A stretch of 43,654 nt of DNA from an uncultured Pseudomonadales bacterium (GTDB lineage Bacteria; Pseudomonadota; Gammaproteobacteria; Pseudomonadales; Azotimanducaceae). Positions 30,826 to 39,101 of the stretch are shown one piece after another (the stretch's first letter is position 1; every line of letters starts with the position of its first letter). A program made the translations under genes and the position numbers. The notes beneath the pieces were generated by a model. It ran no database searches and was not told the origin of the DNA. It saw only the letters and a program-made list of their open reading frames with translations. The stretch lies in NCBI GenBank assembly GCA_937921865.1, contig CAKZWF010000053.1:1-43654 (forward strand), written 5' to 3'.

Positions 30826-32267
30826 TTTTTCGGCGCGGTAAAACCGCCAATCTCTCTGGCCATCAGCCGCGCGAATTCTATAGTCCGGTGATCACGGTAA
30901 GGCGCACTCACCGCCTGCACACCGATTGGCAGTCCGTCTTTGGAAAGACCAGTCGGAAACACTGTGCTGGGCAGGTAAGCGTTGACGATCATGCCAGCCC
31001 AGAAAAGCTGCTGAAAGTACGGTTGCTCCTCGTTATCCACCTGGATCGTCCGTTCGCCAAACGGCCGGTGATCGTGCGGAAAAGCCGGCGTTGCCATCTG
31101 CGGGCAAAGCAGTATGTCCCAGTCATCGAAAAAGGCGTCCCAGGCAGCGCGCAGCTTCTCGCGTTGAGTGTTTGCGCGCATCCAGTCGCGATGAGGCAGA
31201 ACGCTTGCCCGGGCATTCACCGCAGCGCTCGACATATCCTCGGGATCCAGACTTTTCGCTACGGCTTCCGCTTTCACGACGTCTTCGTCGGACAGTGCAC
31301 CGGTCATCACGGCAGTAAGCAGAGTCTGATAGTTGTTCTGCGCACGGCTCAAATCGAATCCGGGGCGCGCGGAATCGGAGACTTTCGCACCCAGCCTGGA
31401 TAGCGTCTCACCCACCATCACGACTCTGTCAGCCACTTCGGCAGCGACAGGCGCTGTCTCATCAGTTGCCCAGATGGCAACACGCATATTCTTCAGATCA
31501 GTGAAATCTGCAGCAGGTAGCGACAGCTGCCAGCCCAGCGCTGCCCGTTCAGCGGGTCCAGCCATGATATCGAGAGCAACTTTGAGATCTTCCGCGCTGC
31601 GCGCCAGAGGACCACAGACCGCCAGATCCGCTTCGGGAATACCAGCCACCAGCTCATGTCCCTGCATCGGGATGATGCCGTAGGTCGGCTTGTGGCCATA
31701 CACGCCACAGAAATGTGCCGGATTGCGGATCGAGCCACCAATGTCGGATCCAGCTTCGAGCCCGGTGAAGCCTGCGGCGAGCGCGGCGGCGCTGCCACCG
31801 GAAGAACCGCCGGGGGTCCGGGAGGTATCCCAGGGATTGCCCGTGGTGCCGTAGATCGGGTTGTAGCTCTGAAAGTCAGCCAGGTCTGTTGGCACATTGG
31901 TCTTGCCGAGGAAGTGCGCGCCGGCTGCCCGGAAGCGTTTGACTGCAAGACCGTCTTCGTCAGACACGTTGTCACGAAAATCTTCCATCCCCCAGGTGGA
32001 GGGAGTATTGGCCATTACGTACGACTCTTTGATCGTCATTGGCAAACCGTGCAGGGGACCAAGCTCCCGGCCCTCAGCAAGTGCACGATCAGCGCGTTCT
32101 GCAGCCTCCAGCGCGTTCTCGAACGTCCGGACAATGACCGCGTTGACGTCACCGTCGTACTTCTCGATTCGGTCGATGTAAAGCTGAGTGAGCTCGACGG
32201 AGCTGATCTCTCTGGATCTGATTCTGGCGGCCAGCTCTAAGGCCGAAAGGTAAGCGAGTGAAGACAT
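30816..32267 (-). CDS. Amidase (amidase signature family)
   Basis: The 483-residue enzyme contains the amidase signature: LHGLPMTIKESY with the catalytic Lys near residue 82, GGSSGGSAAALAAGF with the cis-Ser near 155, and GSDIGGSIRNPAHFCGVYGH with the nucleophilic Ser near 180. It hydrolyses carboxamides or related bonds; it is not the GatA subunit, since no gatB/gatC genes are adjacent and the C-terminal part differs. A C-terminal PHDHRPFGERTIQVD segment followed by LPSTVFPTGLSKDGLPIGVQ is common in general amidases. Its 3' end overlaps the amrA remnant by 10 bases in convergent orientation, further evidence that this joint is new. Confidence 0.92.
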   Translation of the reverse strand: MSSLAYLSALELAARIRSREISSVELTQLYIDRIEKYDGDVNAVIVRTFENALEAAERADRALAEGRELGPLHGLPMTIKESYVMANTPSTWGMEDFRDNVSDEDGLAVKRFRAAGAHFLGKTNVPTDLADFQSYNPIYGTTGNPWDTSRTPGGSSGGSAAALAAGFTGLEAGSDIGGSIRNPAHFCGVYGHKPTYGIIPMQGHELVAGIPEADLAVCGPLARSAEDLKVALDIMAGPAERAALGWQLSLPAADFTDLKNMRVAIWATDETAPVAAEVADRVVMVGETLSRLGAKVSDSARPGFDLSRAQNNYQTLLTAVMTGALSDEDVVKAEAVAKSLDPEDMSSAAVNARASVLPHRDWMRANTQREKLRAAWDAFFDDWDILLCPQMATPAFPHDHRPFGERTIQVDNEEQPYFQQLFWAGMIVNAYLPSTVFPTGLSKDGLPIGVQAVSAPYRDHRTIEFARLMAREIGGFTAPKNYD

Positions 32268-32376
32268 GGACGGCTCCTAGCGCAATGGGGATGGCAAACC
32301 ATAGCTGCTATCAGCCCTGGAGGCGACTTGCTGGACTCAGCTTTTCAGAACAAACGACGCCCTGCGGCAATCACTG

Positions 32377-32961
32377 TTAAGACTCAATCCAGCGGGCATC
32401 CTGAAAGGACAGCGGTGTGAAGAAATTGACGATCAGCAGCAAAAAGGAAATCCCAAGAACCAGCCAATGAATCCAGGAGCGAGAGGAAAACGCCAGCAGC
32501 ACCATACTGGCAGCAGTCAGGATAGAGAGAATCATAAAGTTGATTTCCAGACTGTCTACACCGGCGATGACCAGGTCCGCCATCCACGCAGCAACCGAAA
32601 ACGTAGCCAGAGAAAGAAAGACGACCCGTCGCTTCCGCCAGTAGTAGCTTCGAACATCGAGCTCGGCGTCAAGCGGTACGTCCGGAGTGATGACGTAGGC
32701 AGCCAATACTATGAAGATGGTTGGTATCACCAGAAAGTAGATCTGCCCCACATAGCCAATCTCGAGCTGTTGATAGGACCACATGCCGATCCAGTATTGG
32801 ATCGCATATAAGAGTATGTAGATCGTCCATCCCAGGTGGAGCCAATCGAAACGAACAGATGCGGGAGTCCGAGCCAACCTGCCCCAGCCGCCGACAATCT
32901 CAGTCATTCCAACTGCAACGACCACCGATGCGATCATCATCAGGAACTCGAATTTCGACAT
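32377..32961 (-). CDS. Unknown six-helix membrane protein
   Basis: A protein of 194 residues that consists almost wholly of membrane segments, about residues 5-25 (LMMIASVVVAVGMTEIVGGW), 42-60, 73-93, 113-133, 137-157 and 163-181. A short cytosolic-type loop with YYWRKRRV lies in the middle. I do not recognise a family with a known function. The frame is open upstream to 33069, but the ATG at 32961 just before the first hydrophobic segment is the likely start. It is separated by about 110 bp from the amidase on the same strand, so it might be co-transcribed with it, upstream. Confidence 0.6.
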   Translation of the reverse strand: MSKFEFLMMIASVVVAVGMTEIVGGWGRLARTPASVRFDWLHLGWTIYILLYAIQYWIGMWSYQQLEIGYVGQIYFLVIPTIFIVLAAYVITPDVPLDAELDVRSYYWRKRRVVFLSLATFSVAAWMADLVIAGVDSLEINFMILSILTAASMVLLAFSSRSWIHWLVLGISFLLLIVNFFTPLSFQDARWIES

Positions 32962-33125
32962 GGTGACGCCAGTTGGTCTAAGTAACAATGCCCGAGTATC
33001 GGCCTTGGGAATCAGCTGAGCAATGACCTGCAACCTGTTCGGCGCTAATCGAGTAAGACATTTCGCCATCTTTCTATGCCATTACTTTGCTACCCTGTTG
33101 GGCAACGAATCGATCAGGAATTCAC

Positions 33126-33866
33126 GTGTCGCTCGCAGGTAAGTTCAGATTCTACTTTTCGTTTCGATCGCCCTTTGCTGGCATCGCATTCTACCGACTG
33201 CGTCGCTCGGCGCTTTTCAAGGATTTCGCTATCGAAATGATTCCAGTCTGGCCTGAGAACATCTTCGGTGGACATATGGACAACCCGACGGACAACCTGT
33301 TCAAGTTGGCATATGTCTTTGCGGATGCTGCTCGGCAAGCTGAGGAAGCCGGGCTTTCGGCCACTTACCTCAAAGCTATAGCTGAAAATATCGAGCTACC
33401 GAAAGGTGTGGATTACTCAAAAGAGAAAGTGGGTATGAACATGCCACCGGAATCCTGGGGAATCACCCATCATGCGTTTCTCCACGCTGTGGACCAGGGC
33501 AAGGGCTGGGAGTTCGGAGATGCAGTGTTCGCGCATCGGTTCAATTTCGATGGCAATGGCAGCAGCGATGTCATGGACCCTGAGGTTCTTGGCGTAATTG
33601 CGCAACAGGTTGGTCTGAATGTGGGTGAAATTCAAAACGCCTATGCTTCAGGGCGTTATGACCAGACCCAGGCTGAGATGATTTCTAAAAGCGAATCAGA
33701 TGGCGTATTTGGCGTTCCGTTCTTCACGTTTGATCAGGGTTTCGGTAGAGAGTGCTTCTGGGGTAACGATCACCTTCCTTACCTGCACAAAGCACTAACC
33801 CATGCAGATGCTGTGCCGTCGATATCGGCAGACGATCTGACCGCCATTCAGCCTGGACGAAATTAG
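33126..33866 (+). CDS. 2-hydroxychromene-2-carboxylate isomerase / DsbA-like thioredoxin-fold protein
   Basis: The protein of 246 residues begins with KFRFYFSFRSPFAGIAFYRL, in which the Ser of RSPFA takes the place of the first redox Cys of DsbA, as in HCCA isomerases and kappa-class GSTs. The C-terminal part has SDGVFGVPFFTFDQGFGREC and FWGNDHLPYL, closely following the family's GVFGVPxF...FWGxDRL. These enzymes use glutathione in isomerising aromatic degradation intermediates, e.g. of naphthalene, or in conjugation. GTG at 33126 has AGGAA 8 bp upstream and precedes the first strand, so it is favoured over an in-frame start at 33087. No aromatic degradation genes are adjacent. Confidence 0.82.
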   Translation: MSLAGKFRFYFSFRSPFAGIAFYRLRRSALFKDFAIEMIPVWPENIFGGHMDNPTDNLFKLAYVFADAARQAEEAGLSATYLKAIAENIELPKGVDYSKEKVGMNMPPESWGITHHAFLHAVDQGKGWEFGDAVFAHRFNFDGNGSSDVMDPEVLGVIAQQVGLNVGEIQNAYASGRYDQTQAEMISKSESDGVFGVPFFTFDQGFGRECFWGNDHLPYLHKALTHADAVPSISADDLTAIQPGRN

Positions 33867-33892
33867 CTGGCCAGCGATCGATCCGAACGAGT

Positions 33893-33943
33893 GGTGCAGT
33901 GCGATTTCGTGAACTTGTTTCTGCACATCTCGAGTCGCTGCTG
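33893..33943 (+). repeat. 51-bp direct repeat, copy 1, left of the TetR/desaturase locus
   Basis: GGTGCAGTGCGATTTCGTGA and on to CACATCTCGAGTCGCTGCTG. It matches 35859-35909 in the same orientation with about six differences and no gaps. Neither copy is in a gene. Confidence 0.8.
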
Positions 33944-34078
33944 CATGCGGATGATTGCTCTCGCTGGAGCACAGAATATGTTCATGAAAAGACACGGCAC
34001 CGATTACTGCAGATAGTCCAGCGCTGGCAGCAGTGGTGATGGAGTTTATGCAGGATAATCCACTGTAAGCGCTGCGGG

Positions 34079-34690
34079 TTAAAGCGGTACAACCAGATTG
34101 ATTACCTGTTCGATGAGTTCTTCATCGTCGAATGCCTGTAGATTCGGATGATCTGAACTCAACAACGGGTTGATCAACAGCATGGCCGCGCCGACGGGAA
34201 CCGCGTTTGTATACAATGACAGTATGCCCAGGGGTACGTCGGGATGCCGGCCCTGTGCTTGGCTGGCCCGCACGGCGTCTCTTACCGAGTCGGTAAAATC
34301 CTGCATCGCATCGACCAGACTGTCGTCGGCAAAGCGCGCCACGTCAGGGTGCAGCAGCGTGCGAAACAGGGCGCGATGATTGAATGCCCAGCGCATAAAA
34401 CCTCGCCCCATGGCGTTAAGGCGCACGCGGGGGTCTTCGCTGCCGGTCTCGGCAGCAGCTCTCAGGGTTGCCTCTTTGACTCGCAGCCAACCGTCCGTGG
34501 CCAGTGCGGCGAGGAGTGCAGCTTTGTTTTTGAAGTGCCGGTTGGGCGCGGCGTGAGACACGCCCAGGTCCCGCGCTATGCCGCGTAGCGACAGCGCATC
34601 TATACCTTGTTCGTCAATAATTTCGGCGCCTCTCTGCAGAATTTGGGGTGCGAGATCGCCGTGATGGTAAGTGTTTGCGGTGTTGCTCAT
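34079..34690 (-). CDS. TetR family repressor of the adjacent desaturase operon (WHG-domain type)
   Basis: The protein has 203 residues. The helix-turn-helix region reads LSLRGIARDLGVSHAAPNRHF (about residues 34-54), a sequence typical of TetR proteins with the C-terminal WHG domain (here MRWAFNHRALFRTLLHPDVA). The YHHGDLAPQIL start is also characteristic. The gene is divergent from a small membrane protein and fatty acid desaturase operon, with two copies of a 15-bp palindrome in the intergenic region. By analogy with DesT-like regulators it probably senses acyl-CoA or fatty acid and controls unsaturation; that role is inferred from context. Confidence 0.87.
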   Translation of the reverse strand: MSNTANTYHHGDLAPQILQRGAEIIDEQGIDALSLRGIARDLGVSHAAPNRHFKNKAALLAALATDGWLRVKEATLRAAAETGSEDPRVRLNAMGRGFMRWAFNHRALFRTLLHPDVARFADDSLVDAMQDFTDSVRDAVRASQAQGRHPDVPLGILSLYTNAVPVGAAMLLINPLLSSDHPNLQAFDDEELIEQVINLVVPL

Positions 34691-34705
34691 GTCTTCAAAT
34701 TTTAA

Positions 34706-34720
34706 GTTGACAGCGTCTAC
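34706..34720. promoter_or_regulatory. Operator 1 (15-bp palindrome) overlapping a -35 box
   Basis: GTTGACAGCGTCTAC has half-sites GTTGAC and GTCTAC around three bases. It contains TTGACA (34707-34712), a perfect -35 box on the + strand, with TAGATT 17 bp downstream as possible -10. It also lies 16 bp from the tetR start. Occupancy would affect both genes. Confidence 0.65.
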
Positions 34721-34740
34721 ATAATTTTTTAGATTGGCAA

Positions 34741-34755
34741 GTAGACGTTGTCTAC
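34741..34755. promoter_or_regulatory. Operator 2 (perfect 15-bp palindrome)
   Basis: GTAGACGTTGTCTAC is a perfect inverted repeat GTAGAC-N3-GTCTAC, differing from operator 1 by one base in the half-sites. The two centres are 35 bp apart. It lies 21 bp before the GTG of the small membrane protein. Confidence 0.75.
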
Positions 34756-34776
34756 ATTACTTGAGAGGTCGCTGAC

Positions 34777-34971
34777 GTGCAACAAGTCATTAAGTTTCTC
34801 TTCTCACCTGTGGCGTTTGCCCTAGGTTTCTTATGGCCCCTGTTTACTCAAATCTTCATCGCCACGGATTTGCTGCAAGCGGGTGGGTTGGCCATCGGGA
34901 TTGGCGCCGTGGTTGCTCTTACCTGGGGTGTCATGGCGCAACTACGGGGGAGCTGGATATGGATCAAGTAG
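34777..34971 (+). CDS. Small membrane protein, first gene of the desaturase operon
   Basis: The 64-residue protein has two hydrophobic segments (FLFSPVAFALGFLWPLFTQI and LAIGIGAVVALTWGVMAQL) and little else. The start is GTG with GAGAGG upstream. Its stop overlaps the start of the desaturase gene by 13 bases, so translation is likely coupled. I do not recognise the family; a role as accessory or stabilising subunit of the desaturase is suggested only by position. Confidence 0.7.
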   Translation: MQQVIKFLFSPVAFALGFLWPLFTQIFIATDLLQAGGLAIGIGAVVALTWGVMAQLRGSWIWIK

Positions 34972-35840
34972 TTAACAGTGCCGGTGTAGAAACCATGACC
35001 GATGAGCAGTTAGATGTGCTCGAACGCCAGATAGCGGGTAAGTACATGCGGATTGTTCCCTGGGGCGCAGTGGCTTGGGGTATCGGTAACTGCCTGGTGT
35101 TCATCGCTTTGTTTCCCCTGGTGTTGCTGGGCGTGTTGCCGCTGTGGCTTGGCTTTGTCGCGGCGACTGCGTGCGTGGCCTTGTCGTACCTGCCGTCCCA
35201 TGAAGCACAGCACAACATTATTGCGGGTAAAGGCAGGCCACTGCGTTGGTTGAACGAGTTGGTTGGTCATGTTTCCACAATTCCCCTGGTTTATCCGTAT
35301 CGGGTGCTGCGCGCCACGCACATGGAGCATCACGCACATACCAACAATCCTGAGCTGGACCCGGACTACGATGTCTGCGCTAAATCCAGCTGGGATTTCC
35401 TGGTGAAAAACGTGCGCGGGCGTCTCGTTGGCGGGCAGCGAGATGACGCGTACGGAAATGCGCTGGCGCGCACCGGACAAAGTGGGTTGTTGATTGATGC
35501 AGTGGCCTACAACACCGTCTTTTTGCTGATCATGTTCACCATGGCATGGTCGGGATACGCGATTGAAGCAGCGCTGTTGTGGTGGTTGCCTAAACACATC
35601 GCGACGACTTACATCAGTTACTATCTGTCCTGGGCACCTCATCATCCCGGTGAGGCGCAAGGCCGATATCGGGATACCCGGGCGTTCAGGAGCCGCCTCG
35701 GCAATCTGGGGTCCATGGGCATGCAGTATCACATCATCCATCATTTGTATCCGCGCATCCCGTTGTCACTCACCCCGGCGGCTTATCGCGATTTGAAACC
35801 CATTCTTGAGCGCAAAGGTTGCGATTTGGGTGCTTTGTAG
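34959..35840 (+). CDS. Fatty acid desaturase-family membrane protein
   Basis: The 293-residue enzyme has four or more membrane segments and three histidine boxes: HEAQH (HxxxH, near residue 86), HMEHH (HxxHH, near 122) and HIIHH (HxxHH, near 262), the di-iron site of membrane fatty acid desaturases and hydroxylases. The NNPELDPD after the second box and the HLYPRIPL after the third resemble beta-carotene hydroxylase-like members, so the substrate could be an acyl chain or a carotenoid. It needs a reductant partner, which is not nearby. ATG at 34959 has GGGGGAG upstream and lies in the end of the preceding small gene. Under TetR-type control by context. Confidence 0.88.
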   Translation: MDQVVNSAGVETMTDEQLDVLERQIAGKYMRIVPWGAVAWGIGNCLVFIALFPLVLLGVLPLWLGFVAATACVALSYLPSHEAQHNIIAGKGRPLRWLNELVGHVSTIPLVYPYRVLRATHMEHHAHTNNPELDPDYDVCAKSSWDFLVKNVRGRLVGGQRDDAYGNALARTGQSGLLIDAVAYNTVFLLIMFTMAWSGYAIEAALLWWLPKHIATTYISYYLSWAPHHPGEAQGRYRDTRAFRSRLGNLGSMGMQYHIIHHLYPRIPLSLTPAAYRDLKPILERKGCDLGAL

Positions 35841-35858
35841 ATTGCGCTTAAAACAAAC

Positions 35859-35909
35859 GGTGCCGTGCGATTTGGTGAGCTTATTGCTCCACATCTCGAG
35901 TCGCTGCTG
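35859..35909 (+). repeat. 51-bp direct repeat, copy 2, right of the desaturase gene
   Basis: GGTGCCGTGCGATTTGGTGA and on to CACATCTCGAGTCGCTGCTG. It begins 19 bp after the desaturase stop. A shorter echo (GCGGTGCGATTTC) follows at about 35932. Confidence 0.8.
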
Positions 35910-36056
35910 AGAAGAACTTGCGTGCTGGTGGCGCGGTGCGATTTCTGCAGGATGATCGCGGAAGTTACTGGACTTGACGTGATTCGATCAGTATGGCGCA
36001 TCTGAAGCAACCTGCACCGCCTGGTGCTGCCCATCGGCAAACGCCGCGGATACACA

Positions 36057-36494
36057 TCAGCCTCCCAGTCCGGCAGGCTTGAAGTTTTTTCGAATCCGCT
36101 CTGCCAGCGCATCGAGCTTGCCGCGATCCTCCATCACGGCGGCATGCAATCGGAATTCGATTCCCGCAAAGCGTGGCAGGATGTGAAAGTGCAGATGGAA
36201 CACCGTCTGGCCCGCTTCCGCGCCGTTCAGCTGGGCGATCATGATGCCCGGTGCGTTGAACGTGGACTTCACCGCGGCAGCGACGGTCTGGGTCGCGCGC
36301 ATCGTCCCGGCCAGAGCCTCCGGGTCGACGTCGAACAGATCGCGGCAGGGACTGCGAGGAATCACCAGGGTATGGCCTTCCACCTGCGGCATCAGATCCA
36401 TGAAGGCAATCGCATGCTCGTCTTCATAAACCATTGAGGCCGGGGCCTCGCCTCGCAGGATTCGGGCGAAAGGATTGTTGCTGTCATAGCTCAT
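36057..36494 (-). CDS. HIT family nucleotide hydrolase/transferase
   Basis: This protein of 145 residues contains the histidine triad HLHFHILPR (about residues 99-107) and the usual N-terminal pattern NNPFARILRGEAPASMVYED, then GHTLVIPRSPCRDLFD. HIT proteins (Hinta-like branch) hydrolyse AMP-linked substrates such as adenosine phosphoramidates or dinucleoside polyphosphates, with the middle His as nucleophile. Bacterial relatives are housekeeping but non-essential. Its gene is divergent from the FAD oxidoreductase gene, about 120 bp between starts. Sequence length and motif order are ordinary. No sign that it acts with the neighbours. Confidence 0.93.
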   Translation of the reverse strand: MSYDSNNPFARILRGEAPASMVYEDEHAIAFMDLMPQVEGHTLVIPRSPCRDLFDVDPEALAGTMRATQTVAAAVKSTFNAPGIMIAQLNGAEAGQTVFHLHFHILPRFAGIEFRLHAAVMEDRGKLDALAERIRKNFKPAGLGG

Positions 36495-36616
36495 GCGGAA
36501 ATCCCTTCGTGACGGATTCGCTGAGCTTAGTCCAACCCGTGCGGTACGTCAGCCAGCGGCTGCGCGGCCGATACTCCCGGGATTCCGCGCAGCGACATTT
36601 GCGGTATCCTGAGCCC

Positions 36617-38464
36617 ATGAAAGACGGGATCACCCGACGGGATTTTCTGAACGGCGCTCAGGTTGCCATTGGCGCTTCGCTGCTCAGTCCATGGACAGAG
36701 GTTCTGGGTGCCCCGAGCGCGTTTTCGCTCCCAGCCGGCTACTACCCGCCCGCCAGCACAGGCCTGCGCGGCAGTCACGATGGCTCCTGGGAAACCATGC
36801 ACGCACGGGTGGCCGGCAAGCGCTGGTCAGTTTCGCCGCCGGAAGAGAGCTACGACCTGATTGTGGTCGGCGGGGGCATCAGCGGGCTGGCAGCCGCGTA
36901 CTTCCACCGCCAGGCCAGTCCTGGAGCTCGCATTCTGGTGCTGGACAACCATGATGATGTCGGCGGCCATGCCAAGCGCAACGAGTTCGATGTGGGTGAG
37001 GGCACGCGTATCGCCTACGGCGGAACTGAATCCATCGATACCCCGTCCACCTATGCTCCGGTGTCCCAGCGTCTGCTCCGTGAAATTGGCATAGAGACAG
37101 ACCGCTTCTACGATTACTACGACCAGCAGCTCTACGACGAACTGGAGCTCGGCTATGCGGTCGCGTTCGACAAACAGACCTATGGACGTCGCAAGCTGGT
37201 CAAAGGCTACGGCGCAATTCCCTGGAAGGAATTTGCCGACCAGGCTCCGATGACCGACAAGGCCCGTGCTGATCTGGTGCGAGCGTTCACCGCACCGGTC
37301 GACTATCTGCCCGGTATGAATCGCGAAGAAAAGGTCGGACTTCTGGAGCGCATCAGCTACCGCGACTACCTGCGCGACTACGTGAAGGTGGATGATCAGG
37401 TACTGTCTCTGTACCAGCGCTGGGGGATGAGCTACTGGTGTGTGGGCATGGACGAAGTGCCTGCTATCGACATTCTGTACTACGGAGACGGCGGTGATCT
37501 GCCTGGCCTGACCCATACGCTCAGCCGGGAAGGTGGGCGCGGCAGTGAGCCGTACATTTTCCACTTCCCGGACGGCAATGCGTCCGTGGTACGTCTTCTT
37601 GTACGGCAGCTGATCCCGGGATCGCTCCCTGGCATTACCATGGAAGACAGCGTCACCGCGCGGCTGGACTACAGCGCGCTCGACAGCGACGAGAGTGATG
37701 TGCGCATACGGTTGAACTCCACCGTGGTCAATGCGGCGCACACGGCGGATGAACGAGCGGTTGATGTGACCTTCGTGCGTAACGGCAAGGTTCACACGGT
37801 GCGCGGTGATCACTGCATCATGGCCTGTTACAACAGCGCCATTCCCTACCTGTGCCCGGAGCTGCCGAAAACGCAACGCGACGGGCTCGCCTACAATGTA
37901 AAGATTCCACTCGTCTACACCAAGGTCGCCGTGCCCCATTGGCGCTGGTTCGCTGAGGAGCGCATGCGCTTTGTCTTCTACACAAATGACTTCTACAAAC
38001 AGGTGGAGCTGGACTATCCCGTATCCCTGGGTACGTACCGTTTCGGCCAGTCACCCGACGAGCCGATGGTGTTGCATATGTGTCACGTGCCGATGTTCGA
38101 CGACATCCAGGGTCCGGAGCAGTGGCGGGAAGGTCGTCGGCAGATGCTGAGTCGGCCGTTTACCGACTTTGAGCATCATGTGCGCGATCAGCTCGATCAG
38201 GCCATTGGCCATGCTGGTTTCGATGCAGACCGCGACATCGACGGCATCACGGTCAACCGCTGGGCTCACGGCTATTCCTACGCGCCGGATCTGCTCTGGG
38301 AGCCGGACTACGCAACGGAAGCTGACAAGCCCTGGGTGCAGGGTCGCCAGCCGTACGGTCGCATCACCATCGCCAACTCCGATGCAGGCGCTGCCGCCAA
38401 TACCGACTCGGCGATCAAGGAAGCCTTCCGGGCGGTGCAGGAGAGCATGGCGACGCGCAGATGA
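36617..38464 (+). CDS. Tat-exported FAD-dependent amine-oxidase-like oxidoreductase
   Basis: The 615-residue protein begins MKDGITRRDFLNGAQVAIGA, a twin-arginine signal (TRRDFL), so it should be exported folded with its cofactor. The FAD-binding Rossmann motif DLIVVGGGISGLAAAY is near residue 80, with the ribose-binding acid in ILVLDNHDDVGGHAKRN. The body resembles the NAD(P)-binding/spermidine dehydrogenase-like group (WxxxGMDEVPAIDILYYGDGG region). The C-terminus has RWAHGYSYAPDLLWE and ITIANSDAGAAANTDSAIKE, where the flavin ring is bound. Substrate is unknown. The frame extends upstream to 36434, but the ATG at 36617 with the Tat motif is clearly the start. Confidence 0.85.
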   Translation: MKDGITRRDFLNGAQVAIGASLLSPWTEVLGAPSAFSLPAGYYPPASTGLRGSHDGSWETMHARVAGKRWSVSPPEESYDLIVVGGGISGLAAAYFHRQASPGARILVLDNHDDVGGHAKRNEFDVGEGTRIAYGGTESIDTPSTYAPVSQRLLREIGIETDRFYDYYDQQLYDELELGYAVAFDKQTYGRRKLVKGYGAIPWKEFADQAPMTDKARADLVRAFTAPVDYLPGMNREEKVGLLERISYRDYLRDYVKVDDQVLSLYQRWGMSYWCVGMDEVPAIDILYYGDGGDLPGLTHTLSREGGRGSEPYIFHFPDGNASVVRLLVRQLIPGSLPGITMEDSVTARLDYSALDSDESDVRIRLNSTVVNAAHTADERAVDVTFVRNGKVHTVRGDHCIMACYNSAIPYLCPELPKTQRDGLAYNVKIPLVYTKVAVPHWRWFAEERMRFVFYTNDFYKQVELDYPVSLGTYRFGQSPDEPMVLHMCHVPMFDDIQGPEQWREGRRQMLSRPFTDFEHHVRDQLDQAIGHAGFDADRDIDGITVNRWAHGYSYAPDLLWEPDYATEADKPWVQGRQPYGRITIANSDAGAAANTDSAIKEAFRAVQESMATRR

Positions 38465-38615
38465 CATGATTCGCGTCACCAGGGGTTGGGTCCCAGACAC
38501 CGAGCTACAACGCGGACCCGATGAAGCTGCAGTCGTTGAACGTGGAACGCTTCGAAGCAGTGCTTGCATCAGCCAGGAACCCGAACTGAGTGCGGCTGCA
38601 ACTCGAGGGTTGCCC

Positions 38616-39056
38616 TTATCCCAGCACCTGGCGCATTTCCGTGCCCACCGGCGTGAATCCGAACTTGTAGTAAAACGCCCGGTTGTGTTCCGTGCTCTCC
38701 ACCAGGTATGCGCCGATCTCCGCGCAGCCTCGCAAGCGTGCGTTGGCAAGCGTAGTTTCGAGCAGCAACGCACCAACCTTTTTTCCTCGCGCCTCAGGCC
38801 CGACCACCAGCTCTTCGAGCTGACAGTATTCGCCGCCGTAGCGCATGGCCAGATTGTAGGTGACAGAAGCAAGGCCAAGCAGCCGACTTTGCTCTTCGGC
38901 AACCAGAATCTGCCCGCGCGTGCCATCCAGCAGCTCATCGTAGGCATCTCCCATGGCCGGATTCAGGCTCGAGCCCGTGGCTGCGCTCAATTCGCCCATC
39001 AGCGCCAGGCAGGCATCTTTGTCAGCAGCAACTGCAACTCTGACGTTCACGGACAT
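38616..39056 (-). CDS. GNAT family N-acetyltransferase
   Basis: This single-domain protein of 146 residues has the acetyl-CoA binding motif LEELVVGPEARGKKVGALLL (about residues 82-101, R/QxxGxG/A type) and an N-terminal VRVAVAADKDACLALMGELS helix pair. The C-terminal HNRAFYYKFGFTPVG is the usual final strand-helix of GNAT enzymes. It moves an acetyl group from acetyl-CoA to an amine of unknown substrate. It lies about 45 bp downstream of the LLM flavoenzyme gene on the same strand and may be co-transcribed. The 150 bp between it and the convergent FAD oxidoreductase gene hold no gene. Confidence 0.9.
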   Translation of the reverse strand: MSVNVRVAVAADKDACLALMGELSAATGSSLNPAMGDAYDELLDGTRGQILVAEEQSRLLGLASVTYNLAMRYGGEYCQLEELVVGPEARGKKVGALLLETTLANARLRGCAEIGAYLVESTEHNRAFYYKFGFTPVGTEMRQVLG

Positions 39057-39101
39057 GAATTTTCTCCTATTGACCCCTCAACCGTGTCTGCGGCTTATTC
39101 T

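Noticed and set aside
36434..36616. 61-residue extension of the FAD oxidoreductase
   Set aside because: The Tat signal starts at the ATG at 36617, and the extension overlaps the divergent HIT gene.
36827..37939. 370-codon open frame antisense to the FAD oxidoreductase
   Set aside because: A shadow of a GC-rich real gene with Tat signal and FAD motif.
38465..38615. Possible gene remnant (SYNADPMKLQSLNVERFEAV) after the FAD oxidoreductase
   Set aside because: It is only about 30 codons, looks protein-like, but matches nothing I recognise and has no start.
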